A stretch of 64,000 bases of DNA from Amaurobius ferox (lineage: Eukaryota; Arthropoda; Arachnida; Araneae; Amaurobiidae). The stretch is from the NCBI GenBank assembly GCA_951213105.1, contig OX578137.1:77782104-77846103 (forward strand). Reading direction: 5' to 3'. Of the stretch, positions 23,277 to 33,451 are shown piece after piece. How positions within the stretch are numbered: the first letter of the stretch is position 1; each line of letters opens with the position of its first letter. The position numbers were made by a program, and so were the translations under genes. The notes below the pieces were generated by a model, which worked only from the letters and a program-made list of their open reading frames with translations, was not told where the DNA came from and searched no databases.

Positions 23277-23648
23277 CCTAATAATTTACAATTGAATGCA
23301 AGTAATAATGACTCTAATGTTGCAAACGTTTTGAATTTAAATTTACAAAATTTTATTATAGTTATAAATTTGTATGATAAAGCACAGGATTTTAAATTTA
23401 TTACATCAAAAATTCAACAATTTGACCCTTGTTTGCTTATATCTGTTTTTAGAAATATTATAATAAACCAGGATCTTAGAATCAATAAAATTTGTGATGA
23501 AAATTATAAATTAGCACATTTTATGGAATTATTGAGTACAGCGACTAATAATGCATATCCTCACAAGTTCGTTATTAAAATTATCAACTCAATCTATCAA
23601 CTTCCACTCGATAACTTTCAAGAAAACTTTCCCAATTATAGTGGCTAA
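23277..23648 (+). CDS. Exon-like open frame, function unknown
   Basis: An open frame of 123 codons begins exactly at the AG of a good splice acceptor (CCCTTTTTACTTTTAG at 23261-23276) and ends in TAA at 23648. The frame is closed by that TAG just upstream, so the open stretch and the acceptor coincide, as expected of a terminal exon. The protein is hydrophobic and Asn/Ile-rich with no motif I recognise (for example QQFDPCLLISVFRNIII and YPHKFVIKIINSIYQL). No upstream exon is identifiable, because Tc1-like DNA lies to the left. AT-rich chance open frames are possible, but this is longer than most in the window. Confidence 0.4.
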   Translation, partial: PNNLQLNASNNDSNVANVLNLNLQNFIIVINLYDKAQDFKFITSKIQQFDPCLLISVFRNIIINQDLRINKICDENYKLAHFMELLSTATNNAYPHKFVIKIINSIYQLPLDNFQENFPNYSG

Positions 23649-23699
23649 CTTAATTTAAAAACTATACATAAAAATAACTATTAACTATACTTAAAAATA

Positions 23700-23737
<38 letters not shown>
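23700..23737. repeat. (TA)n microsatellite
   Basis: Pure TA tract that abuts the 3' side of the mariner remnant M1. Confidence 0.95.
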
Positions 23738-24602
23738 ATTTATTGATATGATGTTTACACACAATCACCTTCAAAGTACCCCCCTCTACAGCTATGCACT
23801 TGTGCCAGCGTGAGTAGAAGTACTGAAAACATTCCTAGAAGCCTTTGGACGAGATGGTCTTCAGTGCGACCATCGCAGTTTTCTCAACCTCAAATGCACT
23901 TTTGAAACGGTGTCCTTTGAGTTCGTATTTGAGACGGGGGAACAGATAAACCTAGCATGCAGCGAGATTGGGTGAGTAGAGAGGGTGTGGAAGGGTTGAC
24001 GTTCCATGTTTGGCCAGTGCGGATTGCACCACGAAAGACCGATGAACGGGGGCATTGTCATGTTGCAACACTCAATTCTTGCTTTTCCAGAGTTCTGGAT
24101 GTTTCCAGCGAGTAGCATCACGGAGACGAGTTATGATCTGTGTGTACCTCTCCTTCTTCACTGTAGCCCTTTCGGTATGAACTCGTAATGCAACAAGCTC
24201 TTCTGGTAAAAAAACCTCCAGCATTACCTTCCCCTTTGAACGGTCCAAACGGAACATTTTAAACTTCGGCGACGATGGTGACTTCCACTGTGAGGACTGC
24301 CGTTTCGTTTGTGGGTCGTACAACAAACACCACGTCCCATCACCGTTTATCAGATCACCGTTGAAATAGATGATAAGTTTTTAAAGAAATGACGGATCTT
24401 TGTCAGCAAAATCAATCAGTTCTTCACAAATCCGCATGCGCTCATCACACTGATCCTCGGTTAGCATTTTTGGCACAATTTGTTGACACACACGATGCAT
24501 GTACAGTTTGTCCATCAGGATAGCTTGGCAGCTCCTTTACGAAATTCCTGCTTTTTCAGAAATTACGTTGAAGATTTGAAGTCAGTCGGCACGCACAATA
24601 TC
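23738..24602 (-). pseudogene. Mariner transposase remnant M1 (SETMAR-like DD34D group)
   Basis: Minus strand, 5'-truncated at about 24602. Readable in order: KAGIS and SCQAIL of the N-terminal helix-turn-helix, MLTEDQCDERMRICEEL, the first Asp in NGDGTW, YDPQTKRQSSQW, the second Asp in LQHDNAP, and then YSPNLAAC followed by a stop. In active mariners of this group that last segment reads YSPDLAPCD, so the third catalytic Asp position, 34 residues after the second, is now a stop codon. Other stops and at least one frameshift occur. It abuts M2 at 24602-24603 with no spacer. Confidence 0.85.
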
Positions 24603-25169
24603 TCAACAAGCAATTTTTGTCATGCAAAGCAGGTTCGTCACTCAAGAGGTGAACCGCTAGGTTATTGCTCATGAAATGAGGAAAGGATGACTCTCTCGTG
24701 AAAAGAGGAAACACTAAAATGACAGAGTAGGCATGAAGTACGTTTTACTGACAGAAATTGCAGAATGCATGGACAGAATTACAGAAACTGCTGAAAAGTG
24801 CGACTACCAGCAGTAATGCAGGCTTCACACCTGCAACGTAGCAAGCGGCGCACGTTAGCAAAAACACACGGCATATCTTGTACAACTTCGGCGGTAACAG
24901 CAATCCTAGCAACAAGGTCCTCGTTGGAGTCGATGGGGCTACCGTAGATGACACTTTTCATACGGCCTCATAAGAAAGAGTCCAGACAGCAGAGATCAGG
25001 CGATCAGCTTAAACCCTGGCTAGATCCGATGCAGTCATTACTGCTTTCAATGTCAGCGACGTCTAGTTGTTCACCTCTTGCGTTACGACCCTGCGTTGTA
25101 TGACAAAAATTGCTTATTTAGATGTGATTTATCACCCCTTAAAGTTTGGCCCAAGAGTTCTGACTCACC

Positions 25170-25174
<5 letters not shown>
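24603..25174 (-). pseudogene. Mariner-like remnant M2 (DUF4817-type transposase C-terminus)
   Basis: The right terminus is intact (CACCCTGTA at 25166-25174, TACAGGGTG when reversed), with an inner terminal repeat matching that of M3. Within it a minus-strand frame at 24779-24961 encodes the transposase C-terminus: VARIAVTAEVVQDMPCVFAN, then RCRCEACITAGSR, a Cys-rich tail I associate with mariner-related transposases carrying the DUF4817 N-terminal domain. The outermost part of the other terminal repeat (about 50 bases) is missing where it meets M1. Internal deletion has removed the catalytic core. Confidence 0.75.

Positions 25175-25205
<31 letters not shown>
25174..25205. repeat. (TA)n microsatellite
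   Basis: TA tract immediately following the M2 terminus. Confidence 0.95.
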
Positions 25206-25208
<3 letters not shown>

Positions 25209-25604
25209 TATTTCCGTGAACGTTCGTACTGCCTCCCTGGTAGAATTTCGACTTGTTCATTCCGGTGCTTCTAGATTAAGTTGTTGAGGTTGATCGTGTA
25301 TACACGTGGTAGAAGAGGAATGGTTCATGCCGCATGGTAATACAATTTTCTTAATGTATCCTTTTTTCATTTTTTGATGCCTGTAGTCTGAGTTTAATCA
25401 TTTATAGTAATGTACTATTGCTTAATCAGAAACAGGCATTTGTTTGGGTTAATTAGAATTAAATACTCAGACCTGAAGATGAATTTAATTCTGATTAATC
25501 ATCGAATTTGGGAAGGTTCTGTTCTTTTCTCTTATCGGCATTATGGCCGTGAATTTGCTTCTATGGTGATGTTAATATTACTTAAATTGTATTTTTATTT
25601 TTTT
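25206..25604. other. Unassigned spacer
   Basis: No supported feature; the sequence leads directly to the Tc1-like left end at 25605. Confidence 0.5.
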
Positions 25605-26928
25605 CAGTATTGTGGCAATTAATTGAGAAATGTCATTGTTTTCGTTTTATCACACGTAAGCTTAGGAAGAAGCACTCCAAATTAGCTCAGAGTTCAAATT
25701 GCAGTTATTTTCAAAGTAGCAGGTGTTCGTATGCACCTGGTAAGTAGCAGGTGTTCAAATTCCTCCGCCAGGTGGCAGGTGTTCCGCAGTGGTAGTTTCT
25801 TAGTTGTTGCGGGGCTCATTAGCGTCATGGATATCAGTGCGGAAACACGTGCTAAAGTGATTGTGCTTAGAGAACACACTTCTAAGACGTTCGAGGAAAT
25901 AGGTAAAATATGTGGAGTGAGCACAGTAAGTGTCGGGAGGATCTGGAAGCGGTTTCAGGAAACAGGAAATGCTGGAACCAACCGCTCTGGAAGATGCGGC
26001 CGAAAAAGATCAACTTCGACTCGTGACGACAAAACTTTACATCGAATGAGTGTTAAAAATCCTCGATTAACCAGTTTTGACCTGTCTAAGTCCATGGTGG
26101 CAGCTGGTGTTGATATTGCACCTTCAACAGTGTGATACAGGCTGTTAGAACGCGGACGGAGAGCACGTCGACCGTACAAGAAGCAGCTTCTGACGCTTCG
26201 CATGAAGAAAAAAAGGTTGGAATGGGCACGAAAATACAAAACAGGGAGTGAGAAGGACTGGGAGAAAGTTCTCTTTTCTGACAAACACATTTTGTGGTTC
26301 AGGGATTTAGATCTATGTTCGTGAGAAGGAGCCAAGGAGAACCTCTCAATCAGCACCACATCAATCAAGCACCCAAGCATACGCCCAAAAAGATGTTTTG
26401 GGGTTGTTTCAGCGTTTTGGGGACAGAATCTCATGTTCCCGTAGAGGGAATGATGAACAGTGCCAGTTACGAAGTCATATTGACCCGAAAAGTGCTTCCA
26501 ACCATGGCTAAACTGTGGCCGAACGGAGATTGCGTTTTCCAACAAGACAGCCCGCCATGTCACACTTCGAAGCGAATCAAATATTTCTGCTCAAAAAAAA
26601 ATATTACCGTACTGGATTGGCCCGGGAATTCACCAGACTTGAATCCCATAGAAAATTTGTGGGCTATTGTCAAAAAACGGCTTCACAAATTTGACTGTAC
26701 GACGATGGACAAGCTAATTTCGGCCGTTATTGACATATGGTTCAGAGACGTTGAAATTAAAACTACATGTGCTAGTCCAGTACATTCCATGCCGAAACGT
26801 GTCTGTGATGTTATAAAGTCTGGGGGAGGTCATATCACTTATTAGTTTTAAATGTATCCATAGAAAACTTGAATAAAACTGAATTTTATAAAAAAAACTG
26901 CATTTCTCAATAAATTGCCACAATACTG
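25605..26928 (+). mobile_element. Tc1-like element C, complete with both ends
   Basis: 1.32 kb, with near-perfect inverted terminal repeats of about 28 bases: CAGTATTGTGGCAATTAATT on the left and, reversed, CAGTATTGTGGCAATTTATT on the right. The right end is followed by TA; the left flank is TTTT, so the left TA of the target duplication has changed. The transposase frame inside is almost complete, making this the best preserved transposon in the window. Confidence 0.95.
25827..26845 (+). pseudogene. Tc1-like DD34E transposase, nearly intact but interrupted
   Basis: Starts at the ATG of MDISAETRAKVIVLREHTS. The paired DNA-binding helix-turn-helix regions follow (FEEIGKICGVSTVSVGRIWKRF and RNPRLTSFDL-like segments). 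All three catalytic acids are present: Asp in LFSDKH (about 26279), Asp in FQQDSPPCH (about 26545) and Glu in WPGNSPDLNPIENLW, with exactly 34 residues between the last two. Two lesions break it: a TGA at 26133 and a change of frame near 26290, just after the first Asp, where the family motif FSDESHF reads FSDKHIL. The C-terminus runs to the stop at 26845. Protein length would be about 340 residues, normal for Tc1. Confidence 0.9.
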
Positions 26929-26961
26929 TATTTTTACATAATTCTTATTATTACATTTCAA

Positions 26962-26992
<31 letters not shown>

Positions 26993-27638
26993 TATGTATA
27001 TCCTAAAAGTTTAAAACACTTAAATATTGTTTTCGTGCATGTTGGAAATGTAGTTAACTGTTTTATCATTTAGCTGTTGTTCATAGAATTACATAACAGT
27101 CAACTTATATCTAACTATTAAAATATATATTTCACATATCCGCAAATATCAGTCGTTCGGTTTATTTAGCGGCACTTTTCTCAGAAAAAATAATTAAGGT
27201 GTCTTTTCTTTTCAGGAGAGGGCTTTCTTCAGCCAATTCCATTAAGACCGACAATCGAAAGTCACTCCAGTATAAGCCGAAAAAAGTGCAGACTGAATAA
27301 GACAACTTGTCAGTACTTAGCCTTGGGAAGAGTAGGGGAAAAGGCGCTTGTATGCGACAAAAAAGGAAAAATGCTTTCAAAAATATATAAAGAGTGCCAT
27401 AGGAGGAATGTTTTATGATAAGCGCACCGTGTATTTTTGATATAATATGATAAAATGACTTGCAGTGAGATCTGATTCAAATAAATTTATTCCGAGAAAA
27501 TAAAACTCAAATGCAATTGTTCACAAATTGTATTTACAAAGGATCAAAATATGTTCCAACAAAATATGATATAATAAATAAACGATACAACTACATATAA
27601 TTATATAAACGGAAAACATTTCTTGTGCAATGTTGCTA
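26929..27638. other. Spacer with (TA)n tract
   Basis: Holds a TA tract at about 26962-27000. I see no gene or element in the rest. Confidence 0.6.
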
Positions 27639-28492
27639 TACAGGGTGATTCAAAACGATGCGGCAAAACTGTAAGGGGTGAGGTAACACACCCAAACAAG
27701 CAATTTTCGTCGTACAATGCATGGTCATAACTCAAGCGGTTAATCACTAGAGGTTAGCAGGTACTGTTGCTTGAAATGATGGAACACAAGTATGACAAAG
27801 AGGTATGAAAAAAGTGTAGAATTTACAGAACACATTTTAACGGTTGACTTAGAAAAACTGTTCAAAACAAGAAATAGAAGAAATTACAAAACAAATTACA
27901 ATGGATAACTGCTTAACAACAGCGACCGATAACATGAATACAGTCTTCACACCTGCGATGTGGCTGGCGATCGTCGTATATTGGCGAAAACACCAGCATT
28001 TCTCGTACAACGTCAGCAGAAACAGAAAGCCTGGCAACAAGGTCCTCACCGGAATCGACGGGGTGATCATTGCTGAGAATTTTTATATGGATCTATAGGA
28101 AAAAGTTCAGGCATAAGAGATCGAGCCGACCAAGTGATGGGACCACCTTGATCAATCCATCAGTCTATGAATGTTGCTACGTTTAAATGGGGTGGCACTC
28201 GGTCGTGTTGGAACTACATACGGATTTATGATTCCGTGCATTCCCGTCCGCACCTCCGTACATGAATTGCATGTCGTTCGTCTTCTGATTTGTGAAACAA
28301 TCCGTTCCTTCAGTAATCTACTGGAGAACTGACGACTATTGTGACAACAGGCACTTAATGAGTTCGATGGACAGGACCCTCTAGTGCTTAATCGCGAGCG
28401 TTACGACCATGCACTATATGATGAAAAGTGTTTGTTTATGTGTGTGCTATCACCCTTTAAAGTTTTGTCCCATCGTTTTGAAACATCCTGTA
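27639..28492 (-). mobile_element. Mariner-like deletion derivative M3 with ~100-bp terminal repeats
   Basis: Left end TACAGGGTGATTCAAAACG; the right end reversed is TACAGGATGTTTCAAAACG. The inverted repeats extend about 100 bases (shared inner part: CAAACAAGCAATTTTCG). The interior of about 650 bases keeps a minus-strand transposase fragment in a decayed frame: the second Asp in QHDRVPPH (about 28190), GGPITWSARS, PIDPY, then VARLSVSADVV and RRCEDCI. The order and motifs are those of M2, so they are the same family. Much of the N-terminus and core is deleted and stops are present. Confidence 0.85.
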
Positions 28493-28599
28493 TATATCCT
28501 GTGAGGGTCGTTATGATGAAACTGGCGACAAAATTCACAAGATCGATTAAAAATTCGTAACTGGATATTTTTAAGACCCCCATCATTATTGCATTTAAC

Positions 28600-28720
28600 C
28601 TTCAGGGTTATGCATTGGCGTGCGGCTGTAAAGTTTTCATCGTTTCAGCCGAGAATTCACAGCGACTGTTCTAGGTGAACAGCCGAAGCTTCAACCATTG
28701 AGCTATGAGGATAAGATATG
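28600..28720 (-). repeat. Degraded tRNA-like module
   Basis: Reversed, it reads CATAGCTCAATGGTTGAAGC with an A-box-like shape, followed by GGCTGTTCACC. The B-box is weak (GAATTC only). It probably belongs to the same class as the better modules at 17485, 18883 and 46337, but is much decayed. Confidence 0.3.
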
Positions 28721-28888
28721 AAATCATTCTCATTCAAGTGTACCCTATATTATATCGTTTGAAGTTTCAAGAATTTCACTTGCTGCTAATAAATAAATTT
28801 CTAAAGAATAATTTTTCACCTTATATTTTTTGCGCTGTCTAAATTCTGCATGAGTTCAATCAACATATTGATTGAGCATAGCATTTTT

Positions 28889-29859
28889 ACTTTTCTTATA
28901 TACATAATGAAAGTATAATGAAAGTATAAGGAAAGTATTGTGACGGGGTCGAAAATTCGAATTCGAGTTTTCGACGGGAGAGCACGTTTCAAGCATCCCT
29001 GATCACGAATCAAACATTTTTGAAGTGATGTCTGTGTGTGTGTGAAAGTATGTGTGTGTGTGGGTGTGTGTCAGTGAGTCTGTGGAGACGATAACTGACG
29101 AACAAATGGATCGATTCGAACAAAATTTGGTACAAAAATCACAATCCTTAAACACTGGAAGCCTATTGTTTTTATACGCAATCGAATGTTCAGAACCCAC
29201 CTAAATTTTCGAATGAAATTCTGAAAAAATCGTCTAAAGATCAAAACCGCTAATAAAGTTACGCAAATAGACATTTCTTATGTAATTTTTCATTAGAAAA
29301 CGATTGACATAAATTTTAGAACGCTATCATGAACCGTTCTCGAGATATTGCACATTTTTCAAAAAAATTATCAAAACGTCATATAAAATAAAAAAAAAAT
29401 TTCTATTGAGAAACATGTTCACTTTTCATATGTAATACCATGCGATAAATTGGGTGACATCATTCTCGTGGATTTAGATCGTTCCATTCATGAAAAAGAT
29501 ACTTTAATGAGAATTTTTATATGGATCTATAGGAAAACTTTTGTATTTGAAAGCCAATAGTCATTTATCTGCTGCAAGAATAACTTATTTCTTCGTCCAT
29601 AACGCTTGGCGAGATTTTGGCGACGAATTTGGCGAAATGCCGTCAACTTGGCGACTTTTTGAAATGTCATCAAATTAACGAAAATCTCGCCAAATGGATA
29701 AAAATGACGCTAAATCAATGAAAATGACTACTAATTGTCGAAAATTCAATATCTTGGAAAGAATATTAGTATCTACTATAAGAAAAACCTATTTTTTTAC
29801 TGGAAAAGTAGTAAATTCATTACATTATATAAGGAAAGTCATGTTGTCCCCACATCAGA
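28889..29859 (-). repeat. F2 repeat (F2-f)
   Basis: Minus-oriented and near full length, from the palindromic end (TTCTTATATACATAATG...GTATAAGGAAAG) to the far end GTCCCCACATCAGA. A short TG microsatellite lies at about 29030-29070. It is the left arm of an inverted pair with 30019-30985; the far ends face each other across about 160 bases. Confidence 0.9.
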
Positions 29860-30018
29860 TTTTTTTTTAAAATGTGATGTTCCCAAAATTTACACTTCAT
29901 GGTTTTTTTTAAGTTCTGCTAGTATTTTACCTACTGTAAAGTGAACAAAATTGCGCATAACATTATCTTCAATTAGTGAGAATAGCTGACATTCAACCCT
30001 ATAAGTAATTAAAAAAAA

Positions 30019-30985
30019 TCTGAAGTGGGCAACACATGATTTTCCTTATATAATGTAATGGATTTACTACTCTTACAGTAAAAAAATAGGTTATTCTTAT
30101 AGTAGATACTTATATTCTTTCCAAGATATTAAATTTTCGTCAATTAGTCGTCATTTTCATTGATTTAGCGTCATTTTTATCCAGTTGACCAGATTTTCGT
30201 AAATTTGGCAACATTTAAAAAAGTCGTCAAGTTAATGACATTCCGCCAAATTTGTCGTCAAAATCTCGTCAAGTGTTATGGACGGAGAAATCAGCTATTC
30301 TTATAGCAGATAAATGACTATTGGCGTTGAAATACCAAATAAAATAGTATTATTCAAAGCATATTTTCTCATAAATGGAACGAGCTAGATCGACGAGAAG
30401 GATGTCACCAAATTTATCGCATGATATTACATATGAAAAGTGAACACGATTCTCAATAGTTAATCTTTTTTTTAATTTATGAGGTTTTTTGATAAATTTA
30501 TTTGAAAAATGTGCAATATCTCGAAAACGGTTCATGCTAGCGTTCTAAAGTATATGTTAATAGTTTTCTAAGGAAAAATTACATAAGAAATGGCTATTAG
30601 CATAACTTTTTTAAAGGTTTTGATTGTTTGATAATTTTTTCAAAATTTCACTCGAAAATTTAGGAGGGTTCTGACCATTGGATTGTATGTAAAAACAATA
30701 GGCTTCCAGTATTCATGGCTTGTAATTTTTGTAGCAAATTTCATTCGAATCGCTCCATTAGTTCTTGAGATCTCGTCTCCACCGACTCACTGACACACAC
30801 AAATACTTTGACACTGTTTTCACACATATACTTTCACACACATACACACAAACATCACCCCAAAAATGTTCAATTCGTGATCAGGGATGCTTGAAACATG
30901 CTCTCCCGTAGAAAACTTAAATTCGAATTTTCGACCTCATCACAATACTTTCATTTTACGTTATACTATATATATATAAGGAAAG
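30019..30985 (+). repeat. F2 repeat (F2-g)
   Basis: Plus-oriented and near full length, from TCTGAAGTGGGCAACACATG to the palindromic end (CACAATACTTTC...TATATAAGGAAAG). The CA-rich tract at 30793-30850 is broken by TTTTCACAC and ACTTTCACAC phrases. Right arm of the inverted pair with F2-f. Confidence 0.9.
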
Positions 30986-32386
30986 AAAAAAGGCTTATTC
31001 TTGGGACAAGTTCTGTATAACAGTCATAATAGCATCACTGTTTTATTTTTCAGAAAGTGGCGAACTGCCTATCGCTCAATTTTGATCTTAGTACTAATTC
31101 GATTTCGATCTTTAGTTTATAAAAATGATAAAATAACAATGGTTAGAATCTGTGATAAAAACTTTTAATAATAAATGAAATGAAATTACATCTTAACTCG
31201 TGCAATAAGTACATAGGTTACACAAGACATCAATCTATGGAGGTAAAATGATTCTTAAATCCATGGATAAATCAAATTAAAATCAGTATTCTTTCTAACT
31301 TTTGTGCATGAAAAGAAAAAAAGACGTTAAGCATTAGGTACATAAAACTTAATGGTTGCGTCAGAATTTTTCTGTGAAAGAAGGTTTCATTGCATTATGT
31401 AGAGAACGAGCTGTCCACATCATGGTTTCACTTTTAGTATCTGATGTCATACACTACGTAAAACACTGTAGTTCTGCTCTTTATATTCATATATCTTATG
31501 CGTAACAAAATGAGCACTAACTTATTGTCGAAAAGTTTTAATGAATAGAAAATGGTATAAGATCTACAATAATATAAAGTCATATAGGCCAAAGCATAAT
31601 TTATGCATAATTTCTATAAAAAATAATGAAACAGTCTGTGAAGAAATCCTCTTCAACATATCCTATTTAACTTATTTCTTTTTAACTTATCCTGCACTTC
31701 ACAAGTTATTATCGCTTGCTTAGCAACTGAGAAGTATTTATGTGTATATCTACCTGCACAAAATTTATGTGTATATCTAACAGCTATATTGTGCAAACTT
31801 TTATTACATACCGATTTTGAGTTCAGCTGTTCTGAGAGCGATATTGAAATTGGACTATGTAGTCATGCTGAAGGAAGGAAAACTTCCACAGAGAATGTTC
31901 TAAACGAAACTATCATTTGTGTCTTTTTAATTTTTGACTAATATGTTGTATAGAAACAAATGAGCAAATGCGACAGAAACTTGTAAAATACATGCATAAA
32001 CATTTTCCACCCGTCTTTACGGTCTCGTAAAATTCAATTATCTATTAGCGACTTGTCCATAATCGAACAGTGATATTTTAACGCCGGCATTCTTACGTTC
32101 TATGTTAGCTTTCCTGTAGACAAGCCGTCAACAGAAGAACGCAGATAATTACTACGTTCTGCGAGGACTTCCGGTTGCGGACTCATAATGGAATGTACGA
32201 CAGGACAGGAACTGTTCCTTTCAATGGGGGAAAACTCAATTCTCTCCCATTTGGGCACTTCAAGAGCGAAAAATGCGAATCAATATTTCATTGTGTTAGG
32301 TGGAGGGTAAACGTGGACGGGTGAAGTTGCAAGATTTAAAGAGAGATAAAAGTGTTCTGAAAGTCTGAGATGTTTGTAAAGGGAAC
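30986..32386. other. Unassigned spacer, 1.4 kb
   Basis: No gene or repeat family recognised. Near 31392-31430 a CATTGCATTATGTAGAG...CCACATCATGG phrase recalls one F2 terminus, but too little matches. Around 32185-32290 a segment resembles 40972-41085 (reported separately). Confidence 0.5.
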
Positions 32387-33346
32387 TATGCACCGTCTGG
32401 TCAGAATTAAAACACCCTTACTCTGAGCTCTCTATAGATCGAACTACTCAGTGTAAAGGCACCAAAATTGTTGAACATACTATTCAAGACATGGGGAAAT
32501 GGATTACGCGAAAAAAAAAAATTCCAGAAACACCGAACAGGTGGCGCTGTACAACAGAAAATATACTGAAAAGACACAAAATACACATTTGTAACACATT
32601 TTATTCGAACGTACCAAACATTCAGATCACAAGGACCTTATCGATGCAGGGAATGCTGCGTATAACGTTATCCATTGATTGTTCAACAATAGCGGTGGCA
32701 ACATCGTCGACGACATCTGAACGAGTCGATTTGCGTCCTCGACCTAGCTGAACTCCAAGATGTCCAGTTTTCCCGAATCGAGCGATCAATCTCCTGAGAG
32801 CTTGTGGAAGTAATGGTCCTTTGCGCAAATTCTTAAGTCGACGAAACTCTTGAAATACAGCTGCAGCATGTCCTTTGCTTTCATAAAACAGCTTCACAAG
32901 CAAAGGGCGTTCTGGCAGTGTAACAGCCATCGCTGATAAGAATGAATATTTCCCAGTTTTATCCCCTTTTATGCCCAGAACATAGTAGCTGCAAACCAAG
33001 GGTTTATAAAAAATTTTGTGCTTACAGTGCGAAATTGTAGTTACAATGACAGTTTAAGTTTCTTCACTTTTTATCTTCTTTTTTTTTTCATATCAGCAAA
33101 ATAAATTAAAAAGGAAAAATTCCATATCGCATGTGTTTGTTTTTTTGTGATTATTTTGTGTCTTTTCAGCATATTTTCTGTTGTACAACGCCACCTATCG
33201 GTGTTTCTGGAACTAATTTTTTTTTGCGTAATCCCTTTCCCCATATCTTGAATAGTAGGTTCAACAGTTTTGGAGTCTTTACACTGAGTAGTTCGATGTA
33301 TAGAGAGCTCAGAGTAGGGGTGTTTTAATTCTGACCACCCGGTATA
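32387..33346 (-). mobile_element. Mariner-like deletion derivative M4 with ~195-bp terminal repeats
   Basis: The left end TATGCACCGTCTGGTCAG and, reversed, the right end TATACCGGGTGGTCAG open inverted repeats that stay alignable for about 195 bases (shared inner phrases CTCTGAGCTCTCTATA, GAACTACTCAGTGTAAAG, GAAACACCG and TGTACAACAGAAAATAT). The 960-base element retains only the start of a transposase on the minus strand. Long repeats with a gutted interior are typical of non-autonomous mariner derivatives that a related transposase could mobilise. Confidence 0.9.
32622..32930 (-). CDS. Transposase N-terminal domain (DUF4817 helix-turn-helix type), truncated
   Basis: The ATG at 32930 gives MAVTLPERPLLVKLFY, then GHAAAVFQEFRRLKNLRKGP and an RLIARFGKTGHLGV stretch, ending LGRGRKSTR. 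This order (MAVTLPER-LLVKLFY, EFRRLKNLR-GP, KF-ETG-LGV-PGRGR) is the N-terminal DNA-binding domain of the mariner-related transposases whose C-terminus is seen in M2 and M3. After about residue 80 the sequence departs from the family and stops at 32622, the result of an internal deletion. It has no catalytic domain. If made, it could only bind DNA, perhaps the terminal repeats; that is inference. Confidence 0.75.
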   Translation of the reverse strand: MAVTLPERPLLVKLFYESKGHAAAVFQEFRRLKNLRKGPLLPQALRRLIARFGKTGHLGVQLGRGRKSTRSDVVDDVATAIVEQSMDNVIRSIPCIDKVLVI

Positions 33347-33451
33347 AACTTTCTTGCAATTATGACCCCAGTATCGCAACTGCCATTGATCTGGATTCAG
33401 AGCTGCGCAAATCTAGCCGTGAGATAGTGGAGATATATATATATATATATA
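33347..33451. repeat. Short spacer with (TA)n at a mariner insertion site
   Basis: A TA tract at 33432-33451 leads straight into the TACAGGGTGG end of M5. Only about 100 bases separate M4 and M5. Confidence 0.8.

Noticed and set aside
25955..26563. 202-codon minus-strand frame
   Set aside because: Antisense shadow of the Tc1 element C transposase, whose plus strand has clear DDE motifs.
31390..31440. Additional F2 terminus
   Set aside because: Only about 20 scattered matching bases; no further F2 blocks on either side.
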